Of a stretch of DNA of 64,000 nucleotides, positions 44,907-53,929 are shown one piece after another. The DNA comes from Paenibacillus rhizophilus (GTDB lineage Bacteria; Bacillota; Bacilli; Paenibacillales; Paenibacillaceae), in contig NZ_RQPI01000001.1 in assembly GCF_003854965.1 (NCBI RefSeq), positions 62,001-126,000 on the forward strand, given 5' to 3'. Numbering within the stretch: position 1 is the first letter of the stretch; each line of letters begins with the position of its first letter. Under the pieces are notes generated by a model. The model worked only from the letters and a program-made list of their open reading frames with translations. It was not told the origin of the DNA and did no database searches. The translations under genes were made by a program, and so were the position numbers.

Positions 44907-45110
44907 TGAACTCTCCCCCACTTAGCTTACGCATGAAGTGGGGGCTTCTGTTGGCATCGATACAGGGTTGCACACGCTTGCGAGCTTCATGATTAAAGGC
45001 TCAGCGCCTGTTGCACCCGAATGAGGGAAGCCAACGTCCAATACGTTCGTTTTGCCAATGAAGGGTCTTTTGCCTCCAAGGACAACCACATCTTTTCAGA
45101 TGTGGATTTT
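44907..45110 (-). ncRNA. Probable reRNA (omega RNA) region of the TnpB element
   Basis: TnpB nucleases use an RNA from the 3' end of tnpB through the right end of the element, with the flank as guide. Here that is the minus strand from the last part of tnpB through the hairpin at 44917-44943; the first guide bases would start near 44905. Position follows from the family, not from a measured transcript. Confidence 0.4.
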
Positions 45111-46339
45111 TGTATAATACGTAGCACGTACCGTGCGCCGATGTTATACGAGGCATTAAGGTCCGCGTGATACGTTTTTCCTGTTGCGAATACAGCAATA
45201 TCACGCTTTATGTTGCGTTTTACAAATCCACTGCCATCAAAAGCAAGCGCACTTGTATTTGCAGGGTTGATGATGGAAACCCGTATCCCTAGAAAATGCG
45301 CCATTTCGCTCACTTTCGTTTGGATGCGCCGTTTCGCCCAAAACTGGAGTTTGGCACGAAGTCGCTTGGCTCCCCACGTTCCTTTAGGGAGACGCATCTT
45401 GCCTAAAAACTCCATGACAATGACCTCTGCGCTGTGCTTTTGGGCAAAGGCGATGATTCGATGCGCGGTATCGTGAACGATATGCGTCTGTAAGCCGTTC
45501 ATCCGCCGCCAGAAATTCGGTTTTGCCCCTATACCGGATTGACGCTGGGCTTGTTTCAGTTTGCCTGTGATTTGGCGCATCCGGTCTTTTTCTTTGGCTT
45601 GGTTGATAAATGTCCTCGCCAAGACAGTGCCGTTAGCGTCCATCACGGAACAGACTGCGGAATTCGTTAAACCTAAATCAACGGCACACACCCGTTGCTT
45701 GGAAATTTCCGCCTGAGTCAACTTCACATCCCCTTCATAGGCGATATGAAGGGCATAGCGTTTTCCTTTTCGAACCAATGTGGGGTTGCGTTCTTTCATG
45801 CTCCACACGTTACGTTTGAATAGGTCTTGGCCTTTAAAGGTAATGGAGAGCCATACCCAATCGCCTTGATGAAATATCTTAATGTTGGCTGTCGTATCGG
45901 AGGTTCGAATGAACATATTGCCTTTGTACAAGCAAGGGAACGCCTGATGCTGAGCTTGGAGTGTCGGCGGTTTCTTCGAAAAGCGTTTCCCTTCTTGCCC
46001 AGCGTGTTGTCGCTCGGCTTGCCAAAGCTGAAAACGGGAATGATGACTTTTCACAATGCCAAACGCTTCCGCAATAGCACTTCTGCGGAAGTAAGAAGGA
46101 AACTTATAGAAGCGTTGATCGAATTCGGCGTAGAACGGATTCGGATTGTGCTTGGTACGGTGAGTCAGCCGTTCTACCGCCGTCACCACCGCTTGGGTGG
46201 ATAACGATTCCAAGGCCATAAACTGCTCTTGAATGACCGTAATCAAGAACGACAGCGCCTCTTGATACACATGAAGAGTCGCATCTAGCATGCGGTGGTG
46301 AGACGTAATCGGATGTTTGAGTGTTTTAACCACCTTCAT
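44993..46339 (-). CDS. tnpB: TnpB, RNA-guided nuclease of IS605-type element
   Basis: 448 residues from the ATG at 46339 (GGAGG 8 nt upstream); the frame runs further up without a ribosome site. The RuvC-like acids are seen as VCAVDLGLTNSAV (Asp), VIVMEFLGKM (Glu) and YHADLNASYNIG (Asp). The zinc finger between the last two, normally two CxxC pairs, is lost: its place reads TSALAFDGSG and FATG, with no Cys in the last 90 residues. The reading frame is intact, so the protein may be active. Confidence 0.92.
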   Translation of the reverse strand: MKVVKTLKHPITSHHRMLDATLHVYQEALSFLITVIQEQFMALESLSTQAVVTAVERLTHRTKHNPNPFYAEFDQRFYKFPSYFRRSAIAEAFGIVKSHHSRFQLWQAERQHAGQEGKRFSKKPPTLQAQHQAFPCLYKGNMFIRTSDTTANIKIFHQGDWVWLSITFKGQDLFKRNVWSMKERNPTLVRKGKRYALHIAYEGDVKLTQAEISKQRVCAVDLGLTNSAVCSVMDANGTVLARTFINQAKEKDRMRQITGKLKQAQRQSGIGAKPNFWRRMNGLQTHIVHDTAHRIIAFAQKHSAEVIVMEFLGKMRLPKGTWGAKRLRAKLQFWAKRRIQTKVSEMAHFLGIRVSIINPANTSALAFDGSGFVKRNIKRDIAVFATGKTYHADLNASYNIGARYVLRIIQKSTSEKMWLSLEAKDPSLAKRTYWTLASLIRVQQALSL

Positions 46340-46469
46340 GAGATACGCCTCCATCGCAAGTCTGATGGATCTAGCATAACACAAGAACATATGTTTGGTG
46401 AAGCGAAAGTGTCTAACCCCCACCTTCGCTGTTGGCTTTAGAGGTGGGGGACTGCGACACTAAATCTGT

Positions 46470-47339
46470 TCAAATTTCCCGGAAGCCTTCCCCGTGAACG
46501 TCGTGCACATCGCTGATAATGACGAACGCCCGCGGATCGACCGATTTGACCAGTTGGCTGAGCTGCCGGATTTCCTGACGGGAAACGACGCAGTACACGG
46601 TATGCTTAGCTTGTTTGGAATAGGCGCCAATCGAAGGGATTAAGGTGACACCCCGATCCATGTCCGTGGTGATCAGCTCGGCGATTTCCTGCCCGAAGTC
46701 GCTGATTATCGTAAATGCCTTGGCGGCATATGCACCTTCCTGAATAAAATCGATCACGCGGGAAGAGATGAAGACGGCGACCAGCGTATACAAAATTTTC
46801 TCTCTCGGGATATAGAGCAGGGAGGAGCCGATAATAACAACGTCGATCGCCAGTATGACCTGCCCCATGCTCCAGCCGAAACGGCGGCCGCATATGCGGG
46901 CGACGATATCTACTCCGCCGGTCGTGCCGCCGAAACGGAAAACGATGCCGAGACCGAGGCCCAGCGTAACTCCGGCGTAAAGGGAGGCCAGGATAAAATC
47001 ATGCTCCGTTCGGAAGGGCTCCACCCACCCAAGCGCGATCATCCGCTCGAATAACCACAAGAAGAATGACAGCGACCCGATGCCGACGCCGGTATAGACG
47101 ATTTGACGCGCGCCGAGCACTTTCCAGCCAAGAAGAAACAGTGGAAGGTTAAGCAGAAGTGTGGTCAGAAACACCGGTATGCCGAAGCCGTAATTCAGGA
47201 GAATGGTAATCCCGGTTACGCCGCCTTCCATGAGCTGATTGGGAATAATGAAATAAAGCAGTCCAAAAGCGTACACCGCGGTCCCCAGCATGATCGGAGC
47301 GACCGTCTTGATGATCGAACTCAATTTTGCAGTATTCAT
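46470..47339 (-). CDS. ypjC: YitT family membrane protein (YpjC-like)
   Basis: 289 residues, minus strand, ACGGAGGAA before the ATG. Five to six membrane helices (about 15-165) with FGGTTGGVDIVARI and a C-terminal DUF2179 domain (about 210-285, FVIISDVHDVHGEGF). This matches B. subtilis YpjC in family and place. Function unknown. The terminator it would have shared with ypjB is now on the far side of the insertion element. Confidence 0.88.
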   Translation of the reverse strand: MNTAKLSSIIKTVAPIMLGTAVYAFGLLYFIIPNQLMEGGVTGITILLNYGFGIPVFLTTLLLNLPLFLLGWKVLGARQIVYTGVGIGSLSFFLWLFERMIALGWVEPFRTEHDFILASLYAGVTLGLGLGIVFRFGGTTGGVDIVARICGRRFGWSMGQVILAIDVVIIGSSLLYIPREKILYTLVAVFISSRVIDFIQEGAYAAKAFTIISDFGQEIAELITTDMDRGVTLIPSIGAYSKQAKHTVYCVVSRQEIRQLSQLVKSVDPRAFVIISDVHDVHGEGFREI

Positions 47340-47511
47340 GGATTCCTCCGTAATGCCGTGATAACGGCAGTTTTTCTCCGCTAACGGGAAAGTATACCTA
47401 TAAACAAACGTAAGGCAAGCAAAAAAGATTTGTCTTCAAAACGTCTTTACGATAACATAGGGGCAAACGAAAAGGCAATATGCGGCAGAGCGAAAGGAGC
47501 GGCGCCCGAAG

Positions 47512-47841
47512 ATGGAGAAAAGTCTCGCCGAAATACAGCGGGAAGTGGACGCTTACATTTCTCAGTTCAAGGAAGGTTACTTCAGTCCGCTTTCGATGCT
47601 TGCGCGCATGTCCGAGGAAGTGGGGGAATTGGCCCGGGAAGTCAATCATTCTTTCGGAGAGAAGCCGAAAAAGGCGGACGAGCCGGAAAATTCGATTGAG
47701 CTGGAGCTGGGCGATATTCTGTTCATAACCGTTTGCTTTGCGAATTCCCTCGGCATCGATTTGACGGAAGCCATGGACAAGGTCATGCTTAAATTCAATA
47801 CCCGCGACGCAGACCGCTGGACGAAAAAAAACACCGATTAG
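47512..47841 (+). CDS. ypjD: MazG-like nucleotide pyrophosphohydrolase (YpjD)
   Basis: 109 residues. The metal-binding motifs EEVGELAREV and ELGDILFITVCFAN define the MazG fold. It probably hydrolyses non-canonical or excess NTPs. It is next to dapB as in B. subtilis. AAAGGAG precedes the ATG. Confidence 0.9.
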   Translation: MEKSLAEIQREVDAYISQFKEGYFSPLSMLARMSEEVGELAREVNHSFGEKPKKADEPENSIELELGDILFITVCFANSLGIDLTEAMDKVMLKFNTRDADRWTKKNTD

Positions 47842-47884
47842 GCGCCGCCGCATATGATGAATCATATGACGGAGGGTGGTACGT

Positions 47885-48406
47885 ATGAGTCCCGGTGAAT
47901 ATGTGAAAGAAGCGTACCGCTGTATTTTGCGAAGCGATTTTGAGGAAGCGATTTTGTGCTTTGAAGCCGCGATAGCGGCCGACCCGAATGATCCGGAAGT
48001 CCGGTATCGCTGTTCAATCACTTACGCGCGCAGCGGAAGGCTCGAAAAGGCGGCCGAACATGCCAGGGCCGCAGTGAGGCTTGACGGCGCCAAGACGGAG
48101 TACAGTCTGCATTTGCAGCATTTGCAAGCAATGCTGCACGTGCAGGAAGCCAAACGGCTGCTGGAGGACAATATAGACACCAAGAACAATCCATACCGGC
48201 CGATTACCTTGTTGAACGAGGCGGTAAAGCTTGATCCCCTTTACGGGGACGCTTACGTATGGCTGGCAATCGCCTACAGCCGGATGAACGAGCATTTGCC
48301 GGCAATTGCAGCCATGAAGGAAGTCATCTCGCTGCATCCGGACGATGACGGTTTAAAGGAATTGATGAAGGATCTTCAGAAATCGCTGCAGAAGTACATG
48401 CAGTAA
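47885..48406 (+). CDS. Tetratricopeptide repeat protein
   Basis: 173 residues from ATG 47885 (GGAGGGT upstream). TPR-like pairs at about 6-39, 40-73 and 107-145 (AILCFEAAIAADPNDPEVRYRCSITYARSGR; ITLLNEAVKLDPLYGDAYVWLAIAY). It probably mediates protein contacts in the cytoplasm. Partner unknown. Confidence 0.75.
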   Translation: MSPGEYVKEAYRCILRSDFEEAILCFEAAIAADPNDPEVRYRCSITYARSGRLEKAAEHARAAVRLDGAKTEYSLHLQHLQAMLHVQEAKRLLEDNIDTKNNPYRPITLLNEAVKLDPLYGDAYVWLAIAYSRMNEHLPAIAAMKEVISLHPDDDGLKELMKDLQKSLQKYMQ

Positions 48407-48442
48407 TCATAAGCAGAATGAAAGCGGGGGTCATAAACGTAA

Positions 48443-49246
48443 ATGAATAATAAAATCAGAGTTGTTGTTTCGGGAGCGGGCGGCCGGATGGGCAGAGAAG
48501 TCGTGAAGCTGGTTCTCCAGGATGAAGAGCTGACGCTTGCGGCCGCTGTAGACCGTTCGCTGCATGATATCGACGCGGGCCTGCTGGTAGGCCTGCCGGA
48601 AGCAGGGGTAGCCGTCACCGGGGACCTCGAAGCCGCTTTGGCGGGCGGGGGTGCGGATGTGCTGGTCGATTTCACGACGCCGCAATCGGCTTATGCCAAT
48701 ACGGCGTCGGCAATTAAATACGGTGTGAGGCCGGTCATCGGTACAACCGGTTTTACATCCGAGCAGATTGAAGAACTGGACAAGCAGTGCCGGGAACAGG
48801 GAATCGGCGGGCTGATCGCCCCGAATTTCTCGATTGGGGCCATTCTGATGATGAAGTTTGCGGCGCAGGCTGCAAAATACTTTCCTAATCTTGAGATTAT
48901 TGAGTATCATGGAGATCAGAAGCTGGATGCCCCATCAGGCACCTCGATCAAGACCGCCGAGCTTATTGCCGAGGCGCGGGAGGAACTGCGTCAGGGCAAC
49001 CCGCAAGAGGAGGAAATCATCGAGGGCGCCCGTGGAGGCTATTATAACGGTTTCCGGATACACAGCGTTCGGCTGCCAGGCGTTTTTGCTCAGCAGGAGG
49101 TTGTGTTCGGCAGCTTCGGCCAGACACTGAAGATCCGCCACGATTCCTATGAACGTGCGGGATATATGCCCGGCGTCAAGCTGGGCATCGAAAAAGTTAT
49201 GGGATATACGGGAATGATTTACGGATTTGACCACTTTATCGAATAG
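48443..49246 (+). CDS. dapB: 4-hydroxy-tetrahydrodipicolinate reductase
   Basis: 267 residues. VVSGAGGRMGREV is the NAD(P) fingerprint and KLDAPSGTS the substrate loop. It acts in the lysine and diaminopimelate route, which also feeds dipicolinate in spores. The usual EHH pair before the loop reads EYHGDQK: the first His is kept and the second is Gly. Confidence 0.95.
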   Translation: MNNKIRVVVSGAGGRMGREVVKLVLQDEELTLAAAVDRSLHDIDAGLLVGLPEAGVAVTGDLEAALAGGGADVLVDFTTPQSAYANTASAIKYGVRPVIGTTGFTSEQIEELDKQCREQGIGGLIAPNFSIGAILMMKFAAQAAKYFPNLEIIEYHGDQKLDAPSGTSIKTAELIAEAREELRQGNPQEEEIIEGARGGYYNGFRIHSVRLPGVFAQQEVVFGSFGQTLKIRHDSYERAGYMPGVKLGIEKVMGYTGMIYGFDHFIE

Positions 49247-49261
49247 ACAGGGGAGAAACCG

Positions 49262-49681
49262 ATGAAGATCGCATTTATAGCGCATGACCGCAAGAAAGAT
49301 GAAATGGTTAATTTTGTAACAGCTTATGAACATGTGTTTCAGGGACATGAAATGTATTCGACCGGCACGACCGGTCAGCGTATTATGGAAGCGACCAAGC
49401 TGAGCATTCACCGCTATATGTCGGGGCCGCTCGGCGGCGACCAGCAGATCGGCTCGCTTGTTGCGCAGGACGAGCTGGACCTGATTATTTTCCTGCGGGA
49501 TCCGCTGATGGCGCAGCCGCATGAACCGGATATCTCGGCTCTGCTGCGGCTCTGCGATGTGTACGGCATTCCGGTCGCAACCAACATCGCAACTGCGGAA
49601 ATATTGGTCAAGGCGATTGACCGCGGCGATTTCGCCTGGCGGGATCTGGTACACAAGTACAAGCCGGGAGTCGACGAATGA
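49262..49681 (+). CDS. mgsA: Methylglyoxal synthase
   Basis: 139 residues. [15 protein letters not shown], the phosphate-binding STGTTGQRI and the catalytic Asp in LGGDQQIG are intact. It turns dihydroxyacetone phosphate into methylglyoxal when phosphate is limiting. It sits in an operon with bacillithiol genes, and bacillithiol detoxifies methylglyoxal. Overlaps bshB1 by 4 nt. Confidence 0.96.
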   Translation: MKIAFIAHDRKKDEMVNFVTAYEHVFQGHEMYSTGTTGQRIMEATKLSIHRYMSGPLGGDQQIGSLVAQDELDLIIFLRDPLMAQPHEPDISALLRLCDVYGIPVATNIATAEILVKAIDRGDFAWRDLVHKYKPGVDE

Positions 49682-50373
49682 AGCTCGACATTCTCGTGTT
49701 CGGTCCCCACGCCGACGATGCGGAGATCGGCATGGCCGGAACGATTGCCAAACATACGGCAGCAGGGCTAAAGGTCGGGCTATGCGATCTGACCGCTGCG
49801 GAAATGTCCTCCAATGGCACGGCCCTGATCCGCAAGGAGGAAGCCGCCCGGGCCGCAGCCGCGCTCGGCGCTGCATCCCGTACGAACCTGGGACTGCCTG
49901 ACAGAGGACTGCGCCTGACGGAAGACCAAATTGCGGCGGTAACGGCGGAAATCCGCCGCTCCTCGCCCGATATCGTGTTCGCTCCCTACTGGGAAGACCG
50001 CCATCCCGACCATGTAGCCTGCAGCAGGCTTGTGGAGGAGGCGGTTTTTAATGCAAAGCTGCGTAGGTATTTGCCGTCTCTTCCGGCCGTTCCGGCTCCT
50101 CAGCTGTACTTTTACTTCATTAATGATTTGGGGCGTACGGATCTTGTCGTCGATGTAAGCGAAACTTACGGAGTCAAGGAATCGGCTTTATCCTGCTACC
50201 TCTCCCAGTTTCAGAAAACGCCGGGGGAGGATGTCGTGGCGACGCCGCTCAACGACGGGTATATCGAACGGGTCCGCTCAAGAGATATGCTGCTCGGACA
50301 GCGCAGAGGATTTCCTTTTGCCGAGGGCTTCGCTTCAAAAGTTCCATATGCGGTTGATTTGTTTAAAAGATAA
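49678..50373 (+). CDS. bshB1: GlcNAc-malate deacetylase, bacillithiol synthesis
   Basis: 231 residues, LmbE fold. The zinc motif reads [10 protein letters not shown] (usual AHPDDAEIG), with the third ligand in HPDHVACS. It deacetylates GlcNAc-malate to GlcN-malate in bacillithiol synthesis. Between mgsA and bshA as in B. subtilis. Confidence 0.94.
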   Translation: MKLDILVFGPHADDAEIGMAGTIAKHTAAGLKVGLCDLTAAEMSSNGTALIRKEEAARAAAALGAASRTNLGLPDRGLRLTEDQIAAVTAEIRRSSPDIVFAPYWEDRHPDHVACSRLVEEAVFNAKLRRYLPSLPAVPAPQLYFYFINDLGRTDLVVDVSETYGVKESALSCYLSQFQKTPGEDVVATPLNDGYIERVRSRDMLLGQRRGFPFAEGFASKVPYAVDLFKR

Positions 50374-50450
50374 GAAACAGTAACGGGACGGCACCCGCAA
50401 GAAGCGGATATGCGCGGACCGATTTGTCAATAAATAAAGGAGACGGACTT

Positions 50451-51602
50451 ATGGACCGGTTGTTGAAAATAGGCATTACCTGTTATCCGTCTCTCGGCGG
50501 CTCCGGCGTAGTGGCTACGGAACTCGGAAAGCTGCTGGCTGAAAAAGGCCATGAGGTTCATTTTATCACTCACAGCGTTCCGTTCCGTCTTGGGACGTTT
50601 CAGAAAAATATTTTTTATCACGAGGTTGAAGTCAACGACTATTACGTATTCCGTTATCCGCCTTACGATCTTGCCCTGGCGACGAAAATGGCCCAGGTAG
50701 CCAAAATGGAGAAGCTCGATCTGCTTCATGTTCATTACGCGGTTCCGCATGCCGTCTGTGCCTTTCTGGCGAAGCAAATGGTAGGCGGCGGGGTCAAGGT
50801 AGTCACAACGCTTCATGGTACGGATATAACGGTGCTGGGCCAGGACGAATCGCTCAAGGATCTGATCCGGCTTGGCATTAACGAAAGCGATGCGGTGACG
50901 GCAGTGTCACAGGATCTTATCAATGAGACCCGCCGGATGCTTGATATTACGAACGAGATCGACCTGACCTACAACTTTGTGGACAAAAGGGTGTATTATC
51001 CACGGGACGTTTCCGATTTGCGGGGGGACTTTGCGTCTCCAAATGAAAAAATTTTGATGCACATCTCCAATTTTCGTCCGGTCAAACGTGTTGCGGATGT
51101 CGTGGATATATTCGCGAGGGTTTCAAGGAAGATTCCTTCCCGTCTCCTGCTAGTAGGCGAGGGTCCGGAGCTTCCGAAGATTCAGGCCAAGATCGCCGAA
51201 ATGGGTCTGGAGGACAAGGTGCGGTTTCTGGGCAAGCAGGATGAAATCGCCCAGGTCATTTCGCTTGCAGATGTGCTGCTGCTTCCTTCGGAAAAAGAAA
51301 GCTTCGGGCTCGTTGCACTGGAAGCGATGGCCTGCGGCGTGCCGACGATCGGTTCACAGGCGGGGGGTATCCCCGAGCTGGTGCAGCATGGAGAAACCGG
51401 ATATCTGGCACCGATCGGCGATACGGCAGCGATGGCGGAATACGCCGTTCGGCTGCTGACCGATGAGGCTCTGGCCCGGAAGTTCCGCACGGCTTGCCTG
51501 AAGCGCGCGTGCGAGGATTTCTGCAAGGATGCCATTACCGATCAATACGAAAGCATCTATCACCGCGTACTGGACCGCAAGACCGCGAATGCGGTCCGCT
51601 AA
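50451..51602 (+). CDS. bshA: GlcNAc-malate synthase, bacillithiol synthesis
   Basis: 383 residues from ATG 50451 (AAAGGAG upstream). GT4 glycosyltransferase: N-terminal GGSGVVATELG, nucleotide-sugar site ESFGLVALEAMACGVPTIGS near 290-310. It joins GlcNAc to malate, the first step of bacillithiol formation. Confidence 0.95.
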   Translation: MDRLLKIGITCYPSLGGSGVVATELGKLLAEKGHEVHFITHSVPFRLGTFQKNIFYHEVEVNDYYVFRYPPYDLALATKMAQVAKMEKLDLLHVHYAVPHAVCAFLAKQMVGGGVKVVTTLHGTDITVLGQDESLKDLIRLGINESDAVTAVSQDLINETRRMLDITNEIDLTYNFVDKRVYYPRDVSDLRGDFASPNEKILMHISNFRPVKRVADVVDIFARVSRKIPSRLLLVGEGPELPKIQAKIAEMGLEDKVRFLGKQDEIAQVISLADVLLLPSEKESFGLVALEAMACGVPTIGSQAGGIPELVQHGETGYLAPIGDTAAMAEYAVRLLTDEALARKFRTACLKRACEDFCKDAITDQYESIYHRVLDRKTANAVR

Positions 51603-51620
51603 GAATGGAGCCGTGTCATT

Positions 51621-52898
51621 ATGAATTGGAAGATGGCCGACCCCCCGATGGCCGAGGCTGCGGGCCGAATAATCGTCCGTCTGACCGAAGCGGGGCATGA
51701 AGCTTACTGGGTCGGCGGCTGTATCCGGGACGAACTGCTCGGGCGTCCCGTCCACGATATGGACATCACCACCTCCGCCAGGCCGGAGTCGGTCATGTCG
51801 CTTTTTCCAAGATGCGTGCCCACGGGTCTGCAGCATGGGACCGTTACCGTCCTGGAGGCCGGTTTTCCGTTTGAAGTGACAACCTACCGGACCGAGAGCG
51901 GCTACGCCGATCACCGGCGACCGGAGAACGTCGTCTTTGTGAAGGATGTCAGAGAGGATCTCCGCCGCCGGGATTTTACGATCAATGCGATCTGCATGGG
52001 TCTGGACGGAGCGCTGATCGATCCGTTCGGCGGGGCGGAGGACCTGCGCCGCCATTTGATCCGCTGCGTAGGCACAGCCGAGGAGCGTTTTGACGAAGAC
52101 GCGCTCCGCATGCTCCGCTGCGTGAGGTTCGCGTCCACGCTGGATTTCCGCGTCGCGAAGAACACGTGGCGCGGTCTGCTGCGCCGCCGGGACGGACTGG
52201 CGCATATCGCCGTCGAGCGCGTCTACGCGGAGCTGGCGCGCATCGTGGAAGGCCCCAGGCCCTTACGCGGCCTGGGGATGCTTGCGCGCAGCGGGCTGCT
52301 AGCGCGCGGAAAAGCCCCGTTCCCCTGGACCGGCGAACGACTGGCGGCTGCGGCCGCCGGTCTCTCCGGCATCGGGGAACTGGAGAGCGCCCTCCTGCGG
52401 TGGGCGCTGCTCCTCCATGCCCTGGGCACCTCGGCCGGCGAGGCCGAGAGGTTGCTGCGGGCATGGACATTCCCGGGGTCGACGCGGCGAGGCGTCGCCC
52501 AGGTGCTGCGGGTCCGCGAGGCGTGGACCGCAGCGGCGGAGGCGGGGCCGGAGGAAGGCCCCACGGACTTCCGGCGGCGTTTCCTCGCCGCCGTGCTGGC
52601 CTTCGGCGCGGACGCCGCCGAAGGGTGGCTGACGCTGCTGGCCGCCTTTCCAGAAGGCGGCCCCGGCGCCGGGCTTGTCTCTTCCGCCCGGCAGTGGCTG
52701 CGCGAGATGCCCGTCCGCGGGCTGGCCGATCTGGCGGTGACGGGCGGGGATTTGGCATCCGCCCTGGACCAACGTCCGGGACCGTGGCTGGGGCAGCTGC
52801 TGCAGAAGCTGCTGCTGGCGGCGGCGTCCGGCGACGTGCCCAACGACCGGACGGTCCTGATTATGAAAGCGAAAAGGATGAATCATCATGAGCATTGA
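51621..52898 (+). CDS. cca: CCA tRNA nucleotidyltransferase
   Basis: 425 residues. Head domain WVGGCIRDELLG with DMDITTSA (metal Asp pair) and RRRDFTINAIC; neck with EDALRMLRCVRFA. It adds or repairs the 3' CCA of tRNA. The tail from about 52160 to 52850 is far more GC-rich than the rest and codes for an Ala/Arg/Gly-rich stretch, yet the frame is intact. Overlaps birA by 11 nt. Confidence 0.95.
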   Translation: MNWKMADPPMAEAAGRIIVRLTEAGHEAYWVGGCIRDELLGRPVHDMDITTSARPESVMSLFPRCVPTGLQHGTVTVLEAGFPFEVTTYRTESGYADHRRPENVVFVKDVREDLRRRDFTINAICMGLDGALIDPFGGAEDLRRHLIRCVGTAEERFDEDALRMLRCVRFASTLDFRVAKNTWRGLLRRRDGLAHIAVERVYAELARIVEGPRPLRGLGMLARSGLLARGKAPFPWTGERLAAAAAGLSGIGELESALLRWALLLHALGTSAGEAERLLRAWTFPGSTRRGVAQVLRVREAWTAAAEAGPEEGPTDFRRRFLAAVLAFGADAAEGWLTLLAAFPEGGPGAGLVSSARQWLREMPVRGLADLAVTGGDLASALDQRPGPWLGQLLQKLLLAAASGDVPNDRTVLIMKAKRMNHHEH

Positions 52899-53685
52899 GA
52901 AGTTACGGGCCAATGCCGCCGAAGCGGAGAGCCTGCGGGATTCAGGCTGGGCCGAAAGGCTGCAGCGCCTGAATACGGTGGCCTCTACTCAGGAGGAGGC
53001 GAAGCTGTTGGCGGAGAAGGGCGCTCCGGAAGGGACCGCCGTCATGGCCGAGGAGCAGACGGGTGGACGGGGAACAAGGGGCCGGAAATGGCATTCTCCG
53101 AAGGGCAAGGGCATCTGGATGAGCGTTGTTTTGCGTCCGGCCATCCCGCTGCAGTCTACGCCCCAGCTGACGCTGCTGGCAGGCGTCGCCGTCTGCTCCG
53201 CCATCCGGAAGATGACCGGCGTTGAAGCGGGCATCAAATGGCCGAACGATCTTCTGGCGCGCGGCAGGAAGCTGTGCGGTATTTTGCTGGAATCAAGCTT
53301 TGGACCGGGAGGTCTCCAATATTGCATCGCCGGGATCGGCATCAGCGCCAATCTGTCGGAAGAAGACTATCCGATTGAGCTCAGGGAAATTGCAACATCG
53401 CTGCTGATCGAAGGCGGAATGCCGGTCGATCGCGGGGAGCTGGCCAAAGAAGTACTCCGGGAGCTGAAATACCATTACGGGCTGTATATGGATCAAGGGT
53501 TGGAGCCCATCGCCCACTTATGGGAGGAACAGTCGGTTACTCTGGGCAGAAGGATCGGTTTGAAGACGCCGCAGGGCTGGCTTGAAGGGACTGCTATTGG
53601 TCTTGGCGAAGACGGCGGACTGCTGCTTCGGGAGGAGAACGGAACGGTTACGAGCGTGTGCACCGGCGAAATCGTTCTGATTTAG
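52888..53685 (+). CDS. birA: Biotin-protein ligase without DNA-binding domain
   Basis: 265 residues. The ligase core is complete: EEQTGGRGTRGRKWHSP (ATP/biotin loop), KWPNDLL and GIGISANL, then a C-terminal SH3-like domain. The N-terminal winged helix of B. subtilis BirA (about 60 residues) is absent; the gene starts inside cca with only about 30 residues before the catalytic domain. It should biotinylate carboxyl carriers but not repress bio genes. Confidence 0.93.
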   Translation: MSIEKLRANAAEAESLRDSGWAERLQRLNTVASTQEEAKLLAEKGAPEGTAVMAEEQTGGRGTRGRKWHSPKGKGIWMSVVLRPAIPLQSTPQLTLLAGVAVCSAIRKMTGVEAGIKWPNDLLARGRKLCGILLESSFGPGGLQYCIAGIGISANLSEEDYPIELREIATSLLIEGGMPVDRGELAKEVLRELKYHYGLYMDQGLEPIAHLWEEQSVTLGRRIGLKTPQGWLEGTAIGLGEDGGLLLREENGTVTSVCTGEIVLI

Positions 53686-53738
53686 ACAAAGAATTCCATT
53701 CGTTGTCATATTTTTATCGTGTAATTGTACGATGAATT

Positions 53739-53747
53739 TGTTATACT
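53739..53747 (+). promoter_or_regulatory. Extended -10 promoter of the panB leader
   Basis: TGT-TATACT. No -35 match at the usual spacing. The start would be near 53754. Confidence 0.45.
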
Positions 53748-53896
53748 GTTCGCAAGAGGCGGTATCGGTTATACGAACTGCACTCTGGGTATGGCACTTC
53801 TTGTAACTGTAATGAACGGTTACGTTGGATTCTGCTCTGAGCCGCAAGGACCGAGACAGAAGGGACGATCGCGAGTGACTCTTTTTTGCCCTTCGG
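53748..53896 (+). ncRNA. Structured leader RNA upstream of panB
   Basis: At least four hairpins follow in a row: GTTC/GAAC plus GTAT/ATAC (53748-53779), GTAACTG/CGGTTAC (53808-53828), TCTG-CTC/GAG-CAGA (53831-53860) and GAAGGG/CCCTTC (53859-53894). A terminator comes next. This is the layout of a cis-acting leader or a free small RNA. The 'pan' RNA motif known upstream of panB in Firmicutes is a candidate identity that I could not check. Confidence 0.5.
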
Positions 53897-53929
53897 ACCT
53901 TTTTAGCAGACACGCTAAAAGGTTTTTTT
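53897..53929 (+). terminator. Rho-independent terminator before panB
   Basis: CCTTTTTAGC and GCTAAAAGG (one bulge) around AGACAC, followed by seven T residues. Confidence 0.85.

Larger units (their letters stand above)
44906..46459 (-). mobile_element. IS200/IS605-family insertion, tnpB only (IS1341-like)
   Basis: About 1.55 kb carrying one minus-strand tnpB and no tnpA. Each end has a subterminal hairpin with C/G-rich arms: CCCCCACTT/AAGTGGGGG near 44917-44943 and CCCCCACCT/AGGTGGGGG near 46421-46450. Such hairpins are what TnpA recognises. Exact ends are not fixed by sequence alone. On the minus strand the left end follows GATTTA, a plausible target motif. Without tnpA it needs a helper in trans. 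Confidence 0.85.

Noticed and set aside
51982-52913. Long ORFs in other frames over the cca tail
   Set aside because: High GC removes stop codons in all frames. Only the cca frame has family motifs.
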